Source: Chitinophagaceae bacterium
Lineage (GTDB): Bacteria; Bacteroidota; Bacteroidia; Chitinophagales; Chitinophagaceae
Direction of reading: 5' to 3'
Length of the DNA: 64,000 nt
NCBI GenBank assembly: GCA_004028795.1
Contig: SAIW01000023.1
Coordinates: 1 to 64,000, forward strand
Both the position numbers and the translations under genes were made by a program. The notes beneath the pieces were generated by a model that saw only the letters and a program-made list of their open reading frames with translations, did no database searches and was not told the DNA's origin. Of this stretch, positions 1 to 8,613 are shown one piece after another (the stretch's first letter is position 1; every line of letters begins with the position of its first letter).

Positions 1-338
1 GCTTCTATTCTTTTCTGTAAAACAGTTTCAATTAATTTTTTTTCATCTCCAAAAACAACTTCTTTGGCAACCGGTTGTAAATAACTTGCAGCCAGCATGT
101 TTGCCCACATGGGTATAATAGCATCTGCAGTACAGGTAATTGCAACATATTTATTTTCGTATGTAGTCCAGTCTGTTTTCTGTAAGGCATTACGGTAATC
201 TTTTTCTTTCAGAATCAATCCCATAAAAAGATACGTTTTCAGGTCAAATATTTTTATTTCACCTTTTGGATAAAAATCTTCTAAATCAACAGTTAGTAAA
301 CTGCTTTCTGCCACTTTATTTACAATCACTTCACTCAT
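1..338 (-). CDS. DUF2480 family protein, 3' end cut by window edge
   Basis: The reverse strand reads from ATG at 338 without a stop to base 1, giving about 112 residues that begin MSEVIVNKVAESSLLTVDL. The phrases LTVDLEDFYP, LFMGLILKEKDYR and the later VAITCTADAIIPMWA resemble DUF2480, a cytosolic family of about 170 residues that I know only from Bacteroidota and that has no established function. The C terminus lies outside the window. It is divergent from nadB, with about 100 bases between the two starts. The family name is from memory of the motif pattern; the reading frame is seen directly. Confidence 0.7.
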   Translation of the reverse strand, partial: MSEVIVNKVAESSLLTVDLEDFYPKGEIKIFDLKTYLFMGLILKEKDYRNALQKTDWTTYENKYVAITCTADAIIPMWANMLAASYLQPVAKEVVFGDEKKLIETVLQKRIE

Positions 339-421
339 ACAAAAAATTATTGTACAAAGTTAAAAAAGCAAATACAAAATCAAGTTTCGCTTTAAGAAAC
401 AATGCAGTGCGTTGTTTGTTA

Positions 422-429
422 TTACTTTG
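422..429 (+). promoter_or_regulatory. candidate -7 promoter element of nadB
   Basis: TTACTTTG lies 6 bases before the nadB ATG at 436. It is one base off the Bacteroidota -7 consensus TAnnTTTG. The upstream alternative start (TTG at 412) would place this element inside the gene, so 436 is the better start. The mRNA leader would be extremely short. Confidence 0.4.
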
Positions 430-435
430 CAAAGT

Positions 436-2031
436 ATGAAAACAGATTTTTTAGTTATAGGTAGTGGTATTGCAGGGTTAACGTATGCATTAAAAGTAGC
501 TGAACAGTTTCCCGATAAAAAAGTGTTGGTTATAACAAAAGCAACTACTGATGAAACAAACACCAAATATGCACAAGGTGGTATTGCCGGTGTTTGGGAT
601 GAAGAAAAAGACAGTTTTGAAAAGCATATTGAAGATACATTGATTGCCGGCGATGGTTTGTGTGATGAAAAAATTGTAGAAATTGTAGTAAAAGAAGGGC
701 CGGAAAGAATACGTGAAATTATTGAATACGGAGCCAGATTTGATAAAGATGAAAACGGCGGTTATGCTTTAGGAAGAGAGGGTGGTCACAGCGAGTTTAG
801 AATTCTGCATCATAAAGATGTTACGGGCAAAGAAATGGAAAGAGCCTTGGTTGATGCTGTTAATAAAAGAAAGAATATAGAAGTAATTAATCATTGTTTT
901 GTTATTGATATTATTACACAACATCACCTCGGTTATCTTGTTACCAAATCAACACCTGATATTACCTGCTACGGTGTATATGTATTAAACCTGCATAATA
1001 ACCAGATAGAAAAAATTATTGCCGATGTTACTTTGTTAGCAAGCGGCGGTTGCGGGCAGGCATACAGAACAACAACCAATCCCAAAATTGCAACAGGTGA
1101 TGGCATTGCAATGGTGTATCGGGCAAAAGGAAGAATTGAAAACATGGAGTTCATTCAATTTCATCCAACTGCTTTATATGAACCGGGGCAATCGCCATCT
1201 TTTTTAATAACAGAAGCAGTTCGTGGAGATGGCGGCATTCTTCGCAATAAAAACGGTGAGGCTTTTATGGAACAGTATGATACAAGAAAAGATTTAGCAC
1301 CGCGTGATATTGTTGCACGAGCTATTGATAATGAAATGAAGAAAGGCGGAACAGAGCATGTGTATTTAGATTGCCGCCATATAGATAAAGAAAAGTTCAT
1401 TCATCACTTCCCTAATATTTATGAAAAATGTTTAAGCATCGGTATAGATATTACCCAACAAATGATACCCGTTGCACCTGCAGCACATTATAGTTGCGGT
1501 GGTATTAAAACAGATGAGTATGCAAGAACTTCCATAAAAAATTTATATGCCTGCGGCGAATGTGCCAGTACAGGTTTACACGGAGCCAACCGTTTAGCAA
1601 GCAATAGTTTATTAGAAGCAATGGTTTTTGCACACAGAGCTTTTATTGATGTATGTAATGAAAATTATAGAGCTACTATTGTTGATGAAGTACCTGACTG
1701 GATTGCAACGGGAACAACAGACCCGAAAGAAATGATTTTAATTACACAAAGCCTTAAAGAGTTGCAACAAATAATGAGCGATTACGTTGGTATTGTAAGA
1801 ACAGATGTACGTTTGCAAAGGGCAATGAAAAGATTAGATTTATTGCATGAAGAAACTGAGGAATTATACAGAAGCACTAAAGTTTCTCCGCAATTATGCG
1901 AGTTAAGAAATTTAATTACAGTAGGATATTTAATTGTAAAAGGTGCAGAGTTCAGAAAAGAAAGCAGAGGCTTGCATTATAATACCAATCATTTAGAAAA
2001 AAGTAGATTGTTGCAAAATACCATTCTTTAA
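436..2031 (+). CDS. nadB: L-aspartate oxidase NadB
   Basis: FAD-dependent oxidation of L-aspartate to iminoaspartate, the first step of de novo NAD synthesis in the cytosol. 531 residues, the usual length. The dinucleotide-binding motif GSGIAG is at residues 9-14. Also visible are QGGIAG near 48, GREGGHS near 113, HHKD at 125-128, the FHPTALY segment, and AAHYSCGGI followed by the NRLASNSLLEA segment typical of NadB within the succinate dehydrogenase flavoprotein superfamily. The start was set at MKTDFLVIG rather than the upstream TTG because it begins right at the Rossmann strand and leaves a promoter element upstream. It probably forms an operon with the acyltransferase 15 bases downstream. 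nadD of the same pathway is at 7.4 kb; nadA is not in this window. Confidence 0.95.
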   Translation: MKTDFLVIGSGIAGLTYALKVAEQFPDKKVLVITKATTDETNTKYAQGGIAGVWDEEKDSFEKHIEDTLIAGDGLCDEKIVEIVVKEGPERIREIIEYGARFDKDENGGYALGREGGHSEFRILHHKDVTGKEMERALVDAVNKRKNIEVINHCFVIDIITQHHLGYLVTKSTPDITCYGVYVLNLHNNQIEKIIADVTLLASGGCGQAYRTTTNPKIATGDGIAMVYRAKGRIENMEFIQFHPTALYEPGQSPSFLITEAVRGDGGILRNKNGEAFMEQYDTRKDLAPRDIVARAIDNEMKKGGTEHVYLDCRHIDKEKFIHHFPNIYEKCLSIGIDITQQMIPVAPAAHYSCGGIKTDEYARTSIKNLYACGECASTGLHGANRLASNSLLEAMVFAHRAFIDVCNENYRATIVDEVPDWIATGTTDPKEMILITQSLKELQQIMSDYVGIVRTDVRLQRAMKRLDLLHEETEELYRSTKVSPQLCELRNLITVGYLIVKGAEFRKESRGLHYNTNHLEKSRLLQNTIL

Positions 2032-2046
2032 CAGTTAAGTTATTTA

Positions 2047-2934
2047 ATGTATTATATCGTTTATTCATTTTTTTATCTGCTGTCGCTGCTGCCTTGGTTT
2101 GTTTTATACTTATTAAGTGATTTTGTTTTTGTTTTAATGTATTATGTTATCGGGTACCGGAAAAAGGTGGTAATGAATAACCTGGCAATTGCATTTCCTG
2201 ATAAATCAATAAAAGAAAGAAAGAAAATTGCTAAAGAGTTTTACGGTAATTTGATTGATACTTTCATAGAGACAATTAAACTTATTTCAATTTCAGCAAA
2301 AGAATTTGATAAACGGTTTATTATAAAGTCACCCGAAGTTTTAAAGTTTATTAATGAAACGAATCAATCTGTACAATTTCATTCGGGGCATTTTTTTAAT
2401 TGGGAGTTTGTGAATCTCGGGTTGGCAAAAAATCTTTCATTTTCCTGGTTGGGCGTTTATATTCCTGTTGCCAATAAAGTAATTGATAAAATAATTTTAA
2501 AAATGCGTTCAAAGTTTGGAACCATTTTAATTCCTGCAACAACATTCAGAACAAAATTTCATCAATATGCTAATACTAAATATGCATTGGGATTAGCGGC
2601 AGATCAAAACCCGGGCAGTCCTGATAATAATTACTGGCTTTTATTTTTTAATAAGTTAACTCCGTTTGTAAAAGGTCCGGAGAAAGGTGCAAAAAGAAAC
2701 AATACAATTGTGGTGTTGACTGATTTTTATAAAGAACGGAGAGGATATTATGCTATGGAATTAAAAGTTCTTACGGATAAGCCAAATGAAACAGTTGATG
2801 GAGCCATTACTAAAGCATTAGTTTCATTTATAGAAAATGCGATTAAAGAAAGACCCGCAAATTATTTATGGAGTCATAGAAGATGGAAACATCAATTTAA
2901 TGAAGAAAAGCATCATCACTTATTAGTTAAATAA
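2047..2934 (+). CDS. LpxL/HtrB-family lysophospholipid (lipid A) acyltransferase
   Basis: Inner-membrane acyltransferase expected to add a secondary acyl chain to a lipid A precursor. 295 residues. Hydrophobic segment at residues 1-35, then the HX4E catalytic motif as HFFNWE (H115, E120), followed by SFSWLGVYIP and a later GLAADQNPGS segment that match the family. Its position between nadB and kdsB (the Kdo-activating enzyme, 9 bases downstream) supports an LPS role, since LpxL-type enzymes in enteric bacteria act after Kdo addition. Which position it acylates cannot be told from sequence. Related Bacteroidota enzymes may act on other lipids, so the exact substrate is inference. Confidence 0.85.
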   Translation: MYYIVYSFFYLLSLLPWFVLYLLSDFVFVLMYYVIGYRKKVVMNNLAIAFPDKSIKERKKIAKEFYGNLIDTFIETIKLISISAKEFDKRFIIKSPEVLKFINETNQSVQFHSGHFFNWEFVNLGLAKNLSFSWLGVYIPVANKVIDKIILKMRSKFGTILIPATTFRTKFHQYANTKYALGLAADQNPGSPDNNYWLLFFNKLTPFVKGPEKGAKRNNTIVVLTDFYKERRGYYAMELKVLTDKPNETVDGAITKALVSFIENAIKERPANYLWSHRRWKHQFNEEKHHHLLVK

Positions 2935-2943
2935 ATAATTGAA

Positions 2944-3672
2944 ATGAAGATAATTGCAATGATACCTGCCCGTTATGCGGCCACACGTTTTCCCGCAAAG
3001 CTCATGCAGCAATTGGGTAATAAAACTGTTATCAGGCATACTTATGATAATACAAAGGCAACAGGTTTATTTGATGATGTTGTTGTTGTTACAGATAGTG
3101 ATATTATTTATAATGAAATTGTATCTAATGGCGGTAAAGCTATTATGAGTAGTAAAGAACATGAAAGCGGAAGTGATAGAATTGCAGAAGCGGCTGCACA
3201 ATTAGAGGTTGATATTATTGTAAATGTTCAGGGAGATGAGCCTTTTGTAAAAAAGGAACCATTAAAAAAATTACTGAATGTATTTTACGGTAATGATGGA
3301 AGGAATATTCAAGTAGCCAGTTTAATGCAGGAGTTGAAAGATGAAAAACTAATTGAAGATGCGAACTATGTTAAAGTAGCAGTAGATAAAAATTTTAATT
3401 CGTTATTCTTCAGTCGTTCTGTTATTCCATATCCGAGAGATAAAAATGTTAAGAGTATTTATTACGAACATATTGGTGTATATGCTTTCAGAAAGCAGGC
3501 ATTACTCAATTTCACCAATTGGGCAATAACACCACTTGAAGCAGCAGAAAAAATTGAATGTTTACGCTACTTAGAAAATGGTATTCCCCTTAAAATGGTT
3601 GTTACTAATTATATGGGTATTGAAATAGATACACCTGAAGATTTGCAAAAAGCAACAGCGTTATTGAAATAA
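2944..3672 (+). CDS. kdsB: 3-deoxy-manno-octulosonate cytidylyltransferase (CMP-Kdo synthetase)
   Basis: Activates Kdo with CTP to CMP-Kdo for LPS inner core synthesis, in the cytosol. 242 residues, close to the family norm of about 250. The N-terminal nucleotide-binding motif is [14 protein letters not shown] (residues 7-20), then the metal/CTP-binding VNVQGDEPF at 93-101. The third gene of the nadB-acyltransferase-kdsB run. kdsD, which makes the Kdo precursor, is at 37.7-38.6 kb. Its stop codon abuts the stop of the convergent hydrolase gene at 3673, with no intervening bases and no visible terminator. Confidence 0.95.
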   Translation: MKIIAMIPARYAATRFPAKLMQQLGNKTVIRHTYDNTKATGLFDDVVVVTDSDIIYNEIVSNGGKAIMSSKEHESGSDRIAEAAAQLEVDIIVNVQGDEPFVKKEPLKKLLNVFYGNDGRNIQVASLMQELKDEKLIEDANYVKVAVDKNFNSLFFSRSVIPYPRDKNVKSIYYEHIGVYAFRKQALLNFTNWAITPLEAAEKIECLRYLENGIPLKMVVTNYMGIEIDTPEDLQKATALLK

Positions 3673-4710
3673 TTATTTGCTTATCGGTTTAAAAGAATTA
3701 TCGTCAACTGCTTTAATAAAATTAATTAAGCCGGGAAAATAATGCTGCTGGTCATCCCACATATCACAATGGCTTCCATTCGGGCAGTAAACATAATTGC
3801 CTTTTTCAACCTGAGTTGCCATCCATTTCATGTAGTTCGGATCCATGGTATCAAATTCGCCACCAATAGTTAAAGTAGGAACTTTAATTTTTGGTAAGTC
3901 TTTGCTTCTATCCCAATGTAATAATCTGCCCGCAGTTTTAAACTCACTCGGGCCTTGCATTGAAACATAAATTCCTTCGCTCAAGTGATTAAACATTCTT
4001 GTTACAGGTTCGGGCCAGTCAGCTAACCTGCACAAGTGTTGTGTGTAATATTCGCTCCAAACTAATCGCTGGTAAGTTGAATCTTTAAACATTCCCTTGG
4101 CTTCATAATTCATTAAAGAATCTACTAATGTTTTACGCATTTTGGTTCTTAATACGGCATTGTATTTTTCATATTCAGGAATGCTCGCCATCATATTTGA
4201 AATAATCAGTCCTTTAATATTATCCTGATATTTCAAAGCATATTCCAATGCTAAAATTCCACCCCAGCTATGCCCTAATAAATAGAAATTATCTTTTGTT
4301 AAGTTTAATGCTTTTCTTACCTGTTCAACTTCTTCAACAAAATGTGCTGTAGTCCAAAAGCTGCTGTCATTAGGTTTATCGCTATAATAAGATTCTAATT
4401 GGTCGTACTCAATAATTTCAATTCCCTCTTTCGGCATAAAACTTTCAAAACATTCAAATGCTTCATGTGTTCCGCCGGGACCACCATGTAATAGAAGCAA
4501 TTTTATTTTAGGATTATTACCGATAGTTTTAGTCCAAACTTTAAATGTTCCTTTCTCTGTCTTTATAGGAATCATTTTTACACCACCTGTTTGAATGCCG
4601 GTATCTGTAATAGCATGATAATCTGCTAAAGAAATTGATTGCTTATTTTCTTTACAGGAAAATTGGATTAAAGAAAATGCTGTTAAACTAATAAGAATTA
4701 CTTTTTTCAT
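3673..4710 (-). CDS. proline iminopeptidase-type alpha/beta hydrolase, predicted lipoprotein
   Basis: Alpha/beta hydrolase of peptidase family S33. 345 residues. The N-terminal hydrophobic stretch ends in a lipobox-like QFSC (Cys19), so the protein is probably a lipoprotein. The oxyanion motif HGGPG is at 75-79, the nucleophile elbow GHSWGG has Ser148, the likely acid is Asp287 or Asp290, and the catalytic His is His314 in NGSHCDMWDD. Proline iminopeptidases release N-terminal proline from peptides. The export signal suggests a periplasmic or surface peptide-degrading role, but related S33 enzymes hydrolyse other amides, so substrate is open. Convergent with kdsB; likely monocistronic. Confidence 0.85.
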   Translation of the reverse strand: MKKVILISLTAFSLIQFSCKENKQSISLADYHAITDTGIQTGGVKMIPIKTEKGTFKVWTKTIGNNPKIKLLLLHGGPGGTHEAFECFESFMPKEGIEIIEYDQLESYYSDKPNDSSFWTTAHFVEEVEQVRKALNLTKDNFYLLGHSWGGILALEYALKYQDNIKGLIISNMMASIPEYEKYNAVLRTKMRKTLVDSLMNYEAKGMFKDSTYQRLVWSEYYTQHLCRLADWPEPVTRMFNHLSEGIYVSMQGPSEFKTAGRLLHWDRSKDLPKIKVPTLTIGGEFDTMDPNYMKWMATQVEKGNYVYCPNGSHCDMWDDQQHYFPGLINFIKAVDDNSFKPISK

Positions 4711-4752
4711 AATTACAGTTTAAACTGAAGATAAAGGTTTTTGTGAAGATAA

Positions 4753-6621
4753 TTAACGCCCCATATATACCATTAATATTTGAACATCGCTTGGGTTCAC
4801 ACCTGATATACGGGATGCCTGACCTAATGTTCTTGGTTTAATTTTCTTAAATTTTTGTAAGGCTTCAGCAGATAATGCAGCTACTGTATCATAGTTAAAA
4901 GAATCAGGAATTGCCAGCTCTTCTAACTGTTTCATTTTTTGAACAATGTCTAATTCCTTTTCAATATATCTTTCGTACTTAACCTGAATCTCAGCCTGCT
5001 CAATACTTTCTTTGCTAAAGCCCTGTAAAGCAATATTCAATTTATTAATATTGTTTATTAGTGAAAATAATGATACGTTAGGTCTCAAAACAATCTTACT
5101 TGCTTTTTGCTTTTCAGTTAACGGCGATGATGCAATAGATGAGAAGTATGAATTAATCTCTTCAGGTTCTATGGAAATTTCTGATAATATGTTTTTAATT
5201 GCAGTTACTTCCTCTTTTTTGCGGGTTACTTTATCCATTCTTTCCTGAGAAGCCAAACCAAGTTTATAACTAAGCTCAGTCAATCGTAAATCAGCATTAT
5301 CCTGTCTTAATAAAGTTCTGAATTCAGCCCTGCTGGTAAACATTCTGTAAGGTTCATCAGTCCCTTTATTTATTAAATCATCTATCAATACTCCGATATA
5401 GGCTTCACTCCTTTTTAGTACCAATGGGTTTTCTGCTTTTACAGAAAGATGAGCATTTATTCCGGCTATTAAACCTTGACAAGCCGCTTCTTCATAGCCG
5501 GTAGTGCCGTTGATTTGCCCGGCAAAAAACAGATTTTTTATCGGCTTTGTTTCTAATGTGTTTTGCAATTGTGTTGGCGGAAAGTAATCATACTCTATTG
5601 CATAGCCGGGGCGGAAAATTCTGCAATTTTCAAAACCAGCAACTGTTCTTAAAGCTTTTACCTGCACATCTTCAGGTAAAGAAGTTGAAAAGCCATTCAC
5701 ATAAATTTCTACCGTATTCCAACCCTCAGGTTCTACAAACAGCTGATGCCTGTCTCTATCCGCAAAGCGGTTTATTTTGTCTTCAATACTCGGACAATAT
5801 CTCGGCCCACGCCCCTCAATTCTTCCTTGAAACATCGGGCTTCTGTCAAAACCCGTTTTTAATATATCATGAACTTCAGGTGTTGTATAGGTTATAAAGC
5901 AACTTCTTTGTTTAGAAGGCTCAGGTTTTTCTACAGCTAAATAAGAAAAGCCGGTGATAATATCATCTCCCTTTTGCTCCTCCATTTTAGTGTAATCTAA
6001 ACTTCTGCCATCTACCCTTGGAGGAGTCCCTGTTTTTAGCCTGTCGCTTTCAAATCCCAATTCAACTAACTGTTCAGTAATTCCGGTAGCAGCTTTTTCA
6101 GAAATTCTACCGCCGCCCAATTGTTTTTCACCAATATGAATAATGCCGTTTAGAAAAGTGCCGCTTGTAACAACAACAGTATTTGAGTTTATTTCATGCC
6201 CCAAACCTGTTATTACACCACATGCTTTTCCATTTTTGATAATAAGGGAACGAACCATATCCTGATAAAAATCAACATTTTGTGTGGCTTCCAGCATATC
6301 TCTCCACGTTGATGCAAAAAGCATTCTATCATTTTGAGCCCTTGGACTCCACATTGCAGGTCCCTTACTTAAATTCAACATTCTGAATTGAATCATACTT
6401 TTATCAGTCACAATTCCACTGTACCCTCCCATAGCATCTATTTCTCTAACTATTTGGCCTTTAGCTATACCGCCCATTGCAGGATTACAACTCATTTGGG
6501 CAATAGTCTGCATATTCATGGTAATCAATAATACTTTACTGCCCATGTTGGCAGCAGCAGCAGCAGCCTCACAGCCTGCGTGACCTGCACCAACCACTAT
6601 AACATCATAATTTGGAAACAT
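4753..6621 (-). CDS. mnmG: tRNA uridine-5-carboxymethylaminomethyl modification enzyme MnmG (GidA)
   Basis: With MnmE, installs the carboxymethylaminomethyl group at wobble U34 of certain tRNAs, using FAD and a folate one-carbon donor. 622 residues, full length. FAD-binding GAGHAG is at 11-16, followed by SCNPAMGGIAKG and then GTFLNGIIHIG, all diagnostic of MnmG. The C-terminal helical part ends in QASRISGVNPSDVQILMVYM, the MnmE/tRNA interaction region in the family. It lies 41 bases downstream of ybeY on the same strand, so the two tRNA/rRNA processing genes probably share a transcript. Confidence 0.97.
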   Translation of the reverse strand: MFPNYDVIVVGAGHAGCEAAAAAANMGSKVLLITMNMQTIAQMSCNPAMGGIAKGQIVREIDAMGGYSGIVTDKSMIQFRMLNLSKGPAMWSPRAQNDRMLFASTWRDMLEATQNVDFYQDMVRSLIIKNGKACGVITGLGHEINSNTVVVTSGTFLNGIIHIGEKQLGGGRISEKAATGITEQLVELGFESDRLKTGTPPRVDGRSLDYTKMEEQKGDDIITGFSYLAVEKPEPSKQRSCFITYTTPEVHDILKTGFDRSPMFQGRIEGRGPRYCPSIEDKINRFADRDRHQLFVEPEGWNTVEIYVNGFSTSLPEDVQVKALRTVAGFENCRIFRPGYAIEYDYFPPTQLQNTLETKPIKNLFFAGQINGTTGYEEAACQGLIAGINAHLSVKAENPLVLKRSEAYIGVLIDDLINKGTDEPYRMFTSRAEFRTLLRQDNADLRLTELSYKLGLASQERMDKVTRKKEEVTAIKNILSEISIEPEEINSYFSSIASSPLTEKQKASKIVLRPNVSLFSLINNINKLNIALQGFSKESIEQAEIQVKYERYIEKELDIVQKMKQLEELAIPDSFNYDTVAALSAEALQKFKKIKPRTLGQASRISGVNPSDVQILMVYMGR

Positions 6622-6662
6622 GCTGCAAAGATATTCCTACTCAAATGTTACTTGTGAAACAG

Positions 6663-7115
6663 TTAACTCTTAAGTGTGACACGTGGAACGTTGAAATTAA
6701 ACTTAATCAGTTGCTCATTTTCTTTGGCTCTCATTTGCTTTTGCTGAAAAGGAGATTTGTCTTTATATCCACACAAATGCAGGACTCCGTGTATCATTAC
6801 TCGCAGTAATTCCTTTTTGAATGGAATCTGAAGTTGTTGAGCGTTGTCCTTAACCCTATCTAAACTTATATAGACTTCCCCGGTTACAGAATCTTTTGTT
6901 TCTGATAAATCAAAAGTTATAATATCAGTGTAATAGTCGTGTTGAAGAAACTGACGATTAATATTCAGTAGGTAGTCATCTGAACAAAAAATATAAGACA
7001 ACGAGTCAAGTTGTTTTTTTTCACTGTTGAAGTAATCAATAATCCATTGTTTTAGCTTCTTCTTTTCATTAAAATAAAAGGTTCTGTCGGCTGAATGAAA
7101 TGAAATTTTATTCAT
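6663..7115 (-). CDS. ybeY: endoribonuclease YbeY (rRNA maturation factor)
   Basis: Metal-dependent RNase involved in 16S rRNA 3'-end maturation and ribosome quality control. 150 residues, typical. The metal-binding motif is HGVLHLCGYKD, with His109 and His113. The canonical family motif continues as GYDH to give a third His ligand; here the sequence is GYKDKSP, so the third ligand position is Asp or absent. I recall the same variant in other Bacteroidota YbeY proteins. Upstream of mnmG in the same orientation, and divergent from feoA with about 67 bases between the starts. Confidence 0.93.
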   Translation of the reverse strand: MNKISFHSADRTFYFNEKKKLKQWIIDYFNSEKKQLDSLSYIFCSDDYLLNINRQFLQHDYYTDIITFDLSETKDSVTGEVYISLDRVKDNAQQLQIPFKKELLRVMIHGVLHLCGYKDKSPFQQKQMRAKENEQLIKFNFNVPRVTLKS

Positions 7116-7159
7116 AATTCTTACTCCAAAATTCGTAAGAACTTGGCTTGATGCCGATA

Positions 7160-7167
7160 TAATTTTG
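7160..7167 (+). promoter_or_regulatory. -7 promoter element of feoA
   Basis: TAATTTTG matches the Bacteroidota consensus TAnnTTTG exactly and lies 15 bases before the ATG at 7183. A TTG at 7165 would start inside this element, which argues for the ATG at 7183 as the real feoA start. Confidence 0.5.
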
Positions 7168-7182
7168 TTAGACTATATAAGT

Positions 7183-7413
7183 ATGAAAAAATTAAGTGAG
7201 TTACCAATAGGTAAACAGGCTGTAATTACATCTTTTAATAATGATGATATCTATATAAAACTCATGGAAATGGGCTGCGTACCGGGAGAAACGGTAATTA
7301 TTGAACAAATTGCACCTTTAGGAGATCCTATTTCTATTTCCATTGCAGGTTACTCCCTCAGTTTACGTTTAGATGAGGCCGGAAGTATAATGGTGGAAGA
7401 AGTGATTAACTAA
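7183..7413 (+). CDS. feoA: FeoA-domain ferrous iron transport accessory protein
   Basis: Small SH3-like cytosolic protein thought to assist FeoB. 76 residues, the usual stand-alone FeoA size. It begins MKKLSELPIGKQAVI and contains KLMEMGCVPGETV and the closing GYSLSLRLDEA segment of the FeoA fold. The only feoB in the window is about 8 kb away on the opposite strand (15683-17791), so the pair is split. nadD follows 9 bases downstream in the same direction, so feoA and nadD may be co-transcribed by position. Confidence 0.88.
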   Translation: MKKLSELPIGKQAVITSFNNDDIYIKLMEMGCVPGETVIIEQIAPLGDPISISIAGYSLSLRLDEAGSIMVEEVIN

Positions 7414-7422
7414 AACTGTATC

Positions 7423-7992
7423 ATGAAGATTGGACTTTACTTTGGTTCTTTTAACCCTATTCATATCGGGCATTTAATTATTGCCAGTCATATTGCCGAC
7501 TTTACATCTGTTAAGCAAGTTTGGTTTGTTGTTAGTCCGCAAAATCCTTTAAAATCATCAGCGTCACTTTTAAATGAACATCAAAGACTTTTCTTAGTCA
7601 ATAAAGCCATTGAAAATGATTACAGATTCAGGGCTTGTGATGTTGAATTTAAAATGCCAAAACCATCTTATACCATTGATACACTTACTTATTTGCATGA
7701 ACAATACCCTGAGCATGAGTTTTTAATAATTATTGGTAGTGATAGCTATCAAAATATCAGGCAATGGAAAAATTATGAAAAACTTATCAGCCAATATCAA
7801 TTTATCATTTACGAAAGGCCGGGCTTTGCAATAGAAAATAAATTGAATAGCTCAATTGATGTAGTAAAGGCACCAATGCTTGATATTTCTGCAACCCAAA
7901 TACGGGAAAATATTAAAACAGGAAAAAGTATATGCTACTTAGTGCCGGCTGTGGTTATAGATGAAATAGAAAAAGGAAAATATTATAAATAA
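7423..7992 (+). CDS. nadD: nicotinate-nucleotide adenylyltransferase NadD
   Basis: Transfers AMP from ATP to nicotinate mononucleotide, the penultimate step to NAD. 189 residues, typical. The nucleotidyltransferase motif GSFNPIHIGHL is at about residues 8-18 (HIGH signature), with the C-terminal ISATQIRENI segment matching the ISSTxIR motif. It follows feoA with a gap of 9 bases and is convergent with the asparaginase-like gene, which ends 8 bases further on. nadB of the same pathway is at 436-2031. Confidence 0.96.
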   Translation: MKIGLYFGSFNPIHIGHLIIASHIADFTSVKQVWFVVSPQNPLKSSASLLNEHQRLFLVNKAIENDYRFRACDVEFKMPKPSYTIDTLTYLHEQYPEHEFLIIIGSDSYQNIRQWKNYEKLISQYQFIIYERPGFAIENKLNSSIDVVKAPMLDISATQIRENIKTGKSICYLVPAVVIDEIEKGKYYK

Positions 7993-8000
7993 TTGTTATA

Positions 8001-8489
8001 TTATTTCAATTCCTCAAACTCTCCAGTTTGCTTGTTTTTCCTAACGTTGTCCCAATTAAAAAATCGCCCGTTCATAGCAACGTATACACCTTTGGGCAGT
8101 GTTTGTACAAAGGCTAAAGCACTTCCCAGATTAAACAACCCATCGCTACTTCCGAATTTATACGGAATCATAGCACCGGTAATAACAATTGTTTTATCAG
8201 TAATTCTGTTTGCTAAAAATCTGGCTGTTTCGCTCATGGTATCTGTACCATGCGTAATAATAATTTTATCTTCATCAGTATGTTCACATTGGCGGGCAAT
8301 AACTTCTCTGTCATCATCATTCATTTCTAAACTGTCTATCATCATCAATGTTCTAATATCAACATTAACTCTGCTTCTTCCCAACTTCAGCATTTCAGGC
8401 AAATGTGTGTCTTTAAAGAAAAGCGTTCCGTTCAACTCATTATATTCTTTATCAAAAGTTCCTCCTGTAATAAAAATTCGGATAGACAT
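8001..8489 (-). CDS. single-domain asparaginase-like protein
   Basis: 162 residues that align with only the N-terminal, catalytic-side domain of L-asparaginases. The first catalytic Thr motif is TGGTFDK (residues 8-14) and the second is HGTDTM near residue 80. Full asparaginases are about 330 residues and have a second domain that completes the dimeric active site. Here the frame closes properly at ...TGEFEELK with an in-frame stop and no remnant downstream. Free-standing short forms are known in bacteria as asparaginase-domain proteins. Whether it hydrolyses asparagine is unproven. Convergent with nadD. Confidence 0.8.
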   Translation of the reverse strand: MSIRIFITGGTFDKEYNELNGTLFFKDTHLPEMLKLGRSRVNVDIRTLMMIDSLEMNDDDREVIARQCEHTDEDKIIITHGTDTMSETARFLANRITDKTIVITGAMIPYKFGSSDGLFNLGSALAFVQTLPKGVYVAMNGRFFNWDNVRKNKQTGEFEELK

Positions 8490-8563
8490 TTTTCTCAGCG
8501 TTTATACAAATATCCAAACAAAAATTGTTTTAAGAACAGATGATGAATATGAAGGTATAAAAT

Positions 8564-8592
8564 AAAAAAGCACCCTGATTAAGGATGCTTTT
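8564..8592 (-). terminator. Rho-independent terminator closing the YncE/TonB block
   Basis: On the minus strand a hairpin with arms AAAAGCATCC and GGGTGCTTTT around a short loop is followed by a T-rich run. It sits about 20 bases beyond the stop of the beta-propeller gene at 8614. Confidence 0.75.
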
Positions 8593-8613
8593 ACAAAAAA
8601 TTTTAAATAAAAA

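Noticed and set aside
5547-5897. 116-residue plus-strand frame inside mnmG
   Set aside because: Shadow of the strongly conserved MnmG frame on the other strand.
7993-8565. 190-residue plus-strand frame across the asparaginase gene
   Set aside because: The minus-strand frame carries clear asparaginase motifs; the plus frame is Ser/Leu-rich with no motif.
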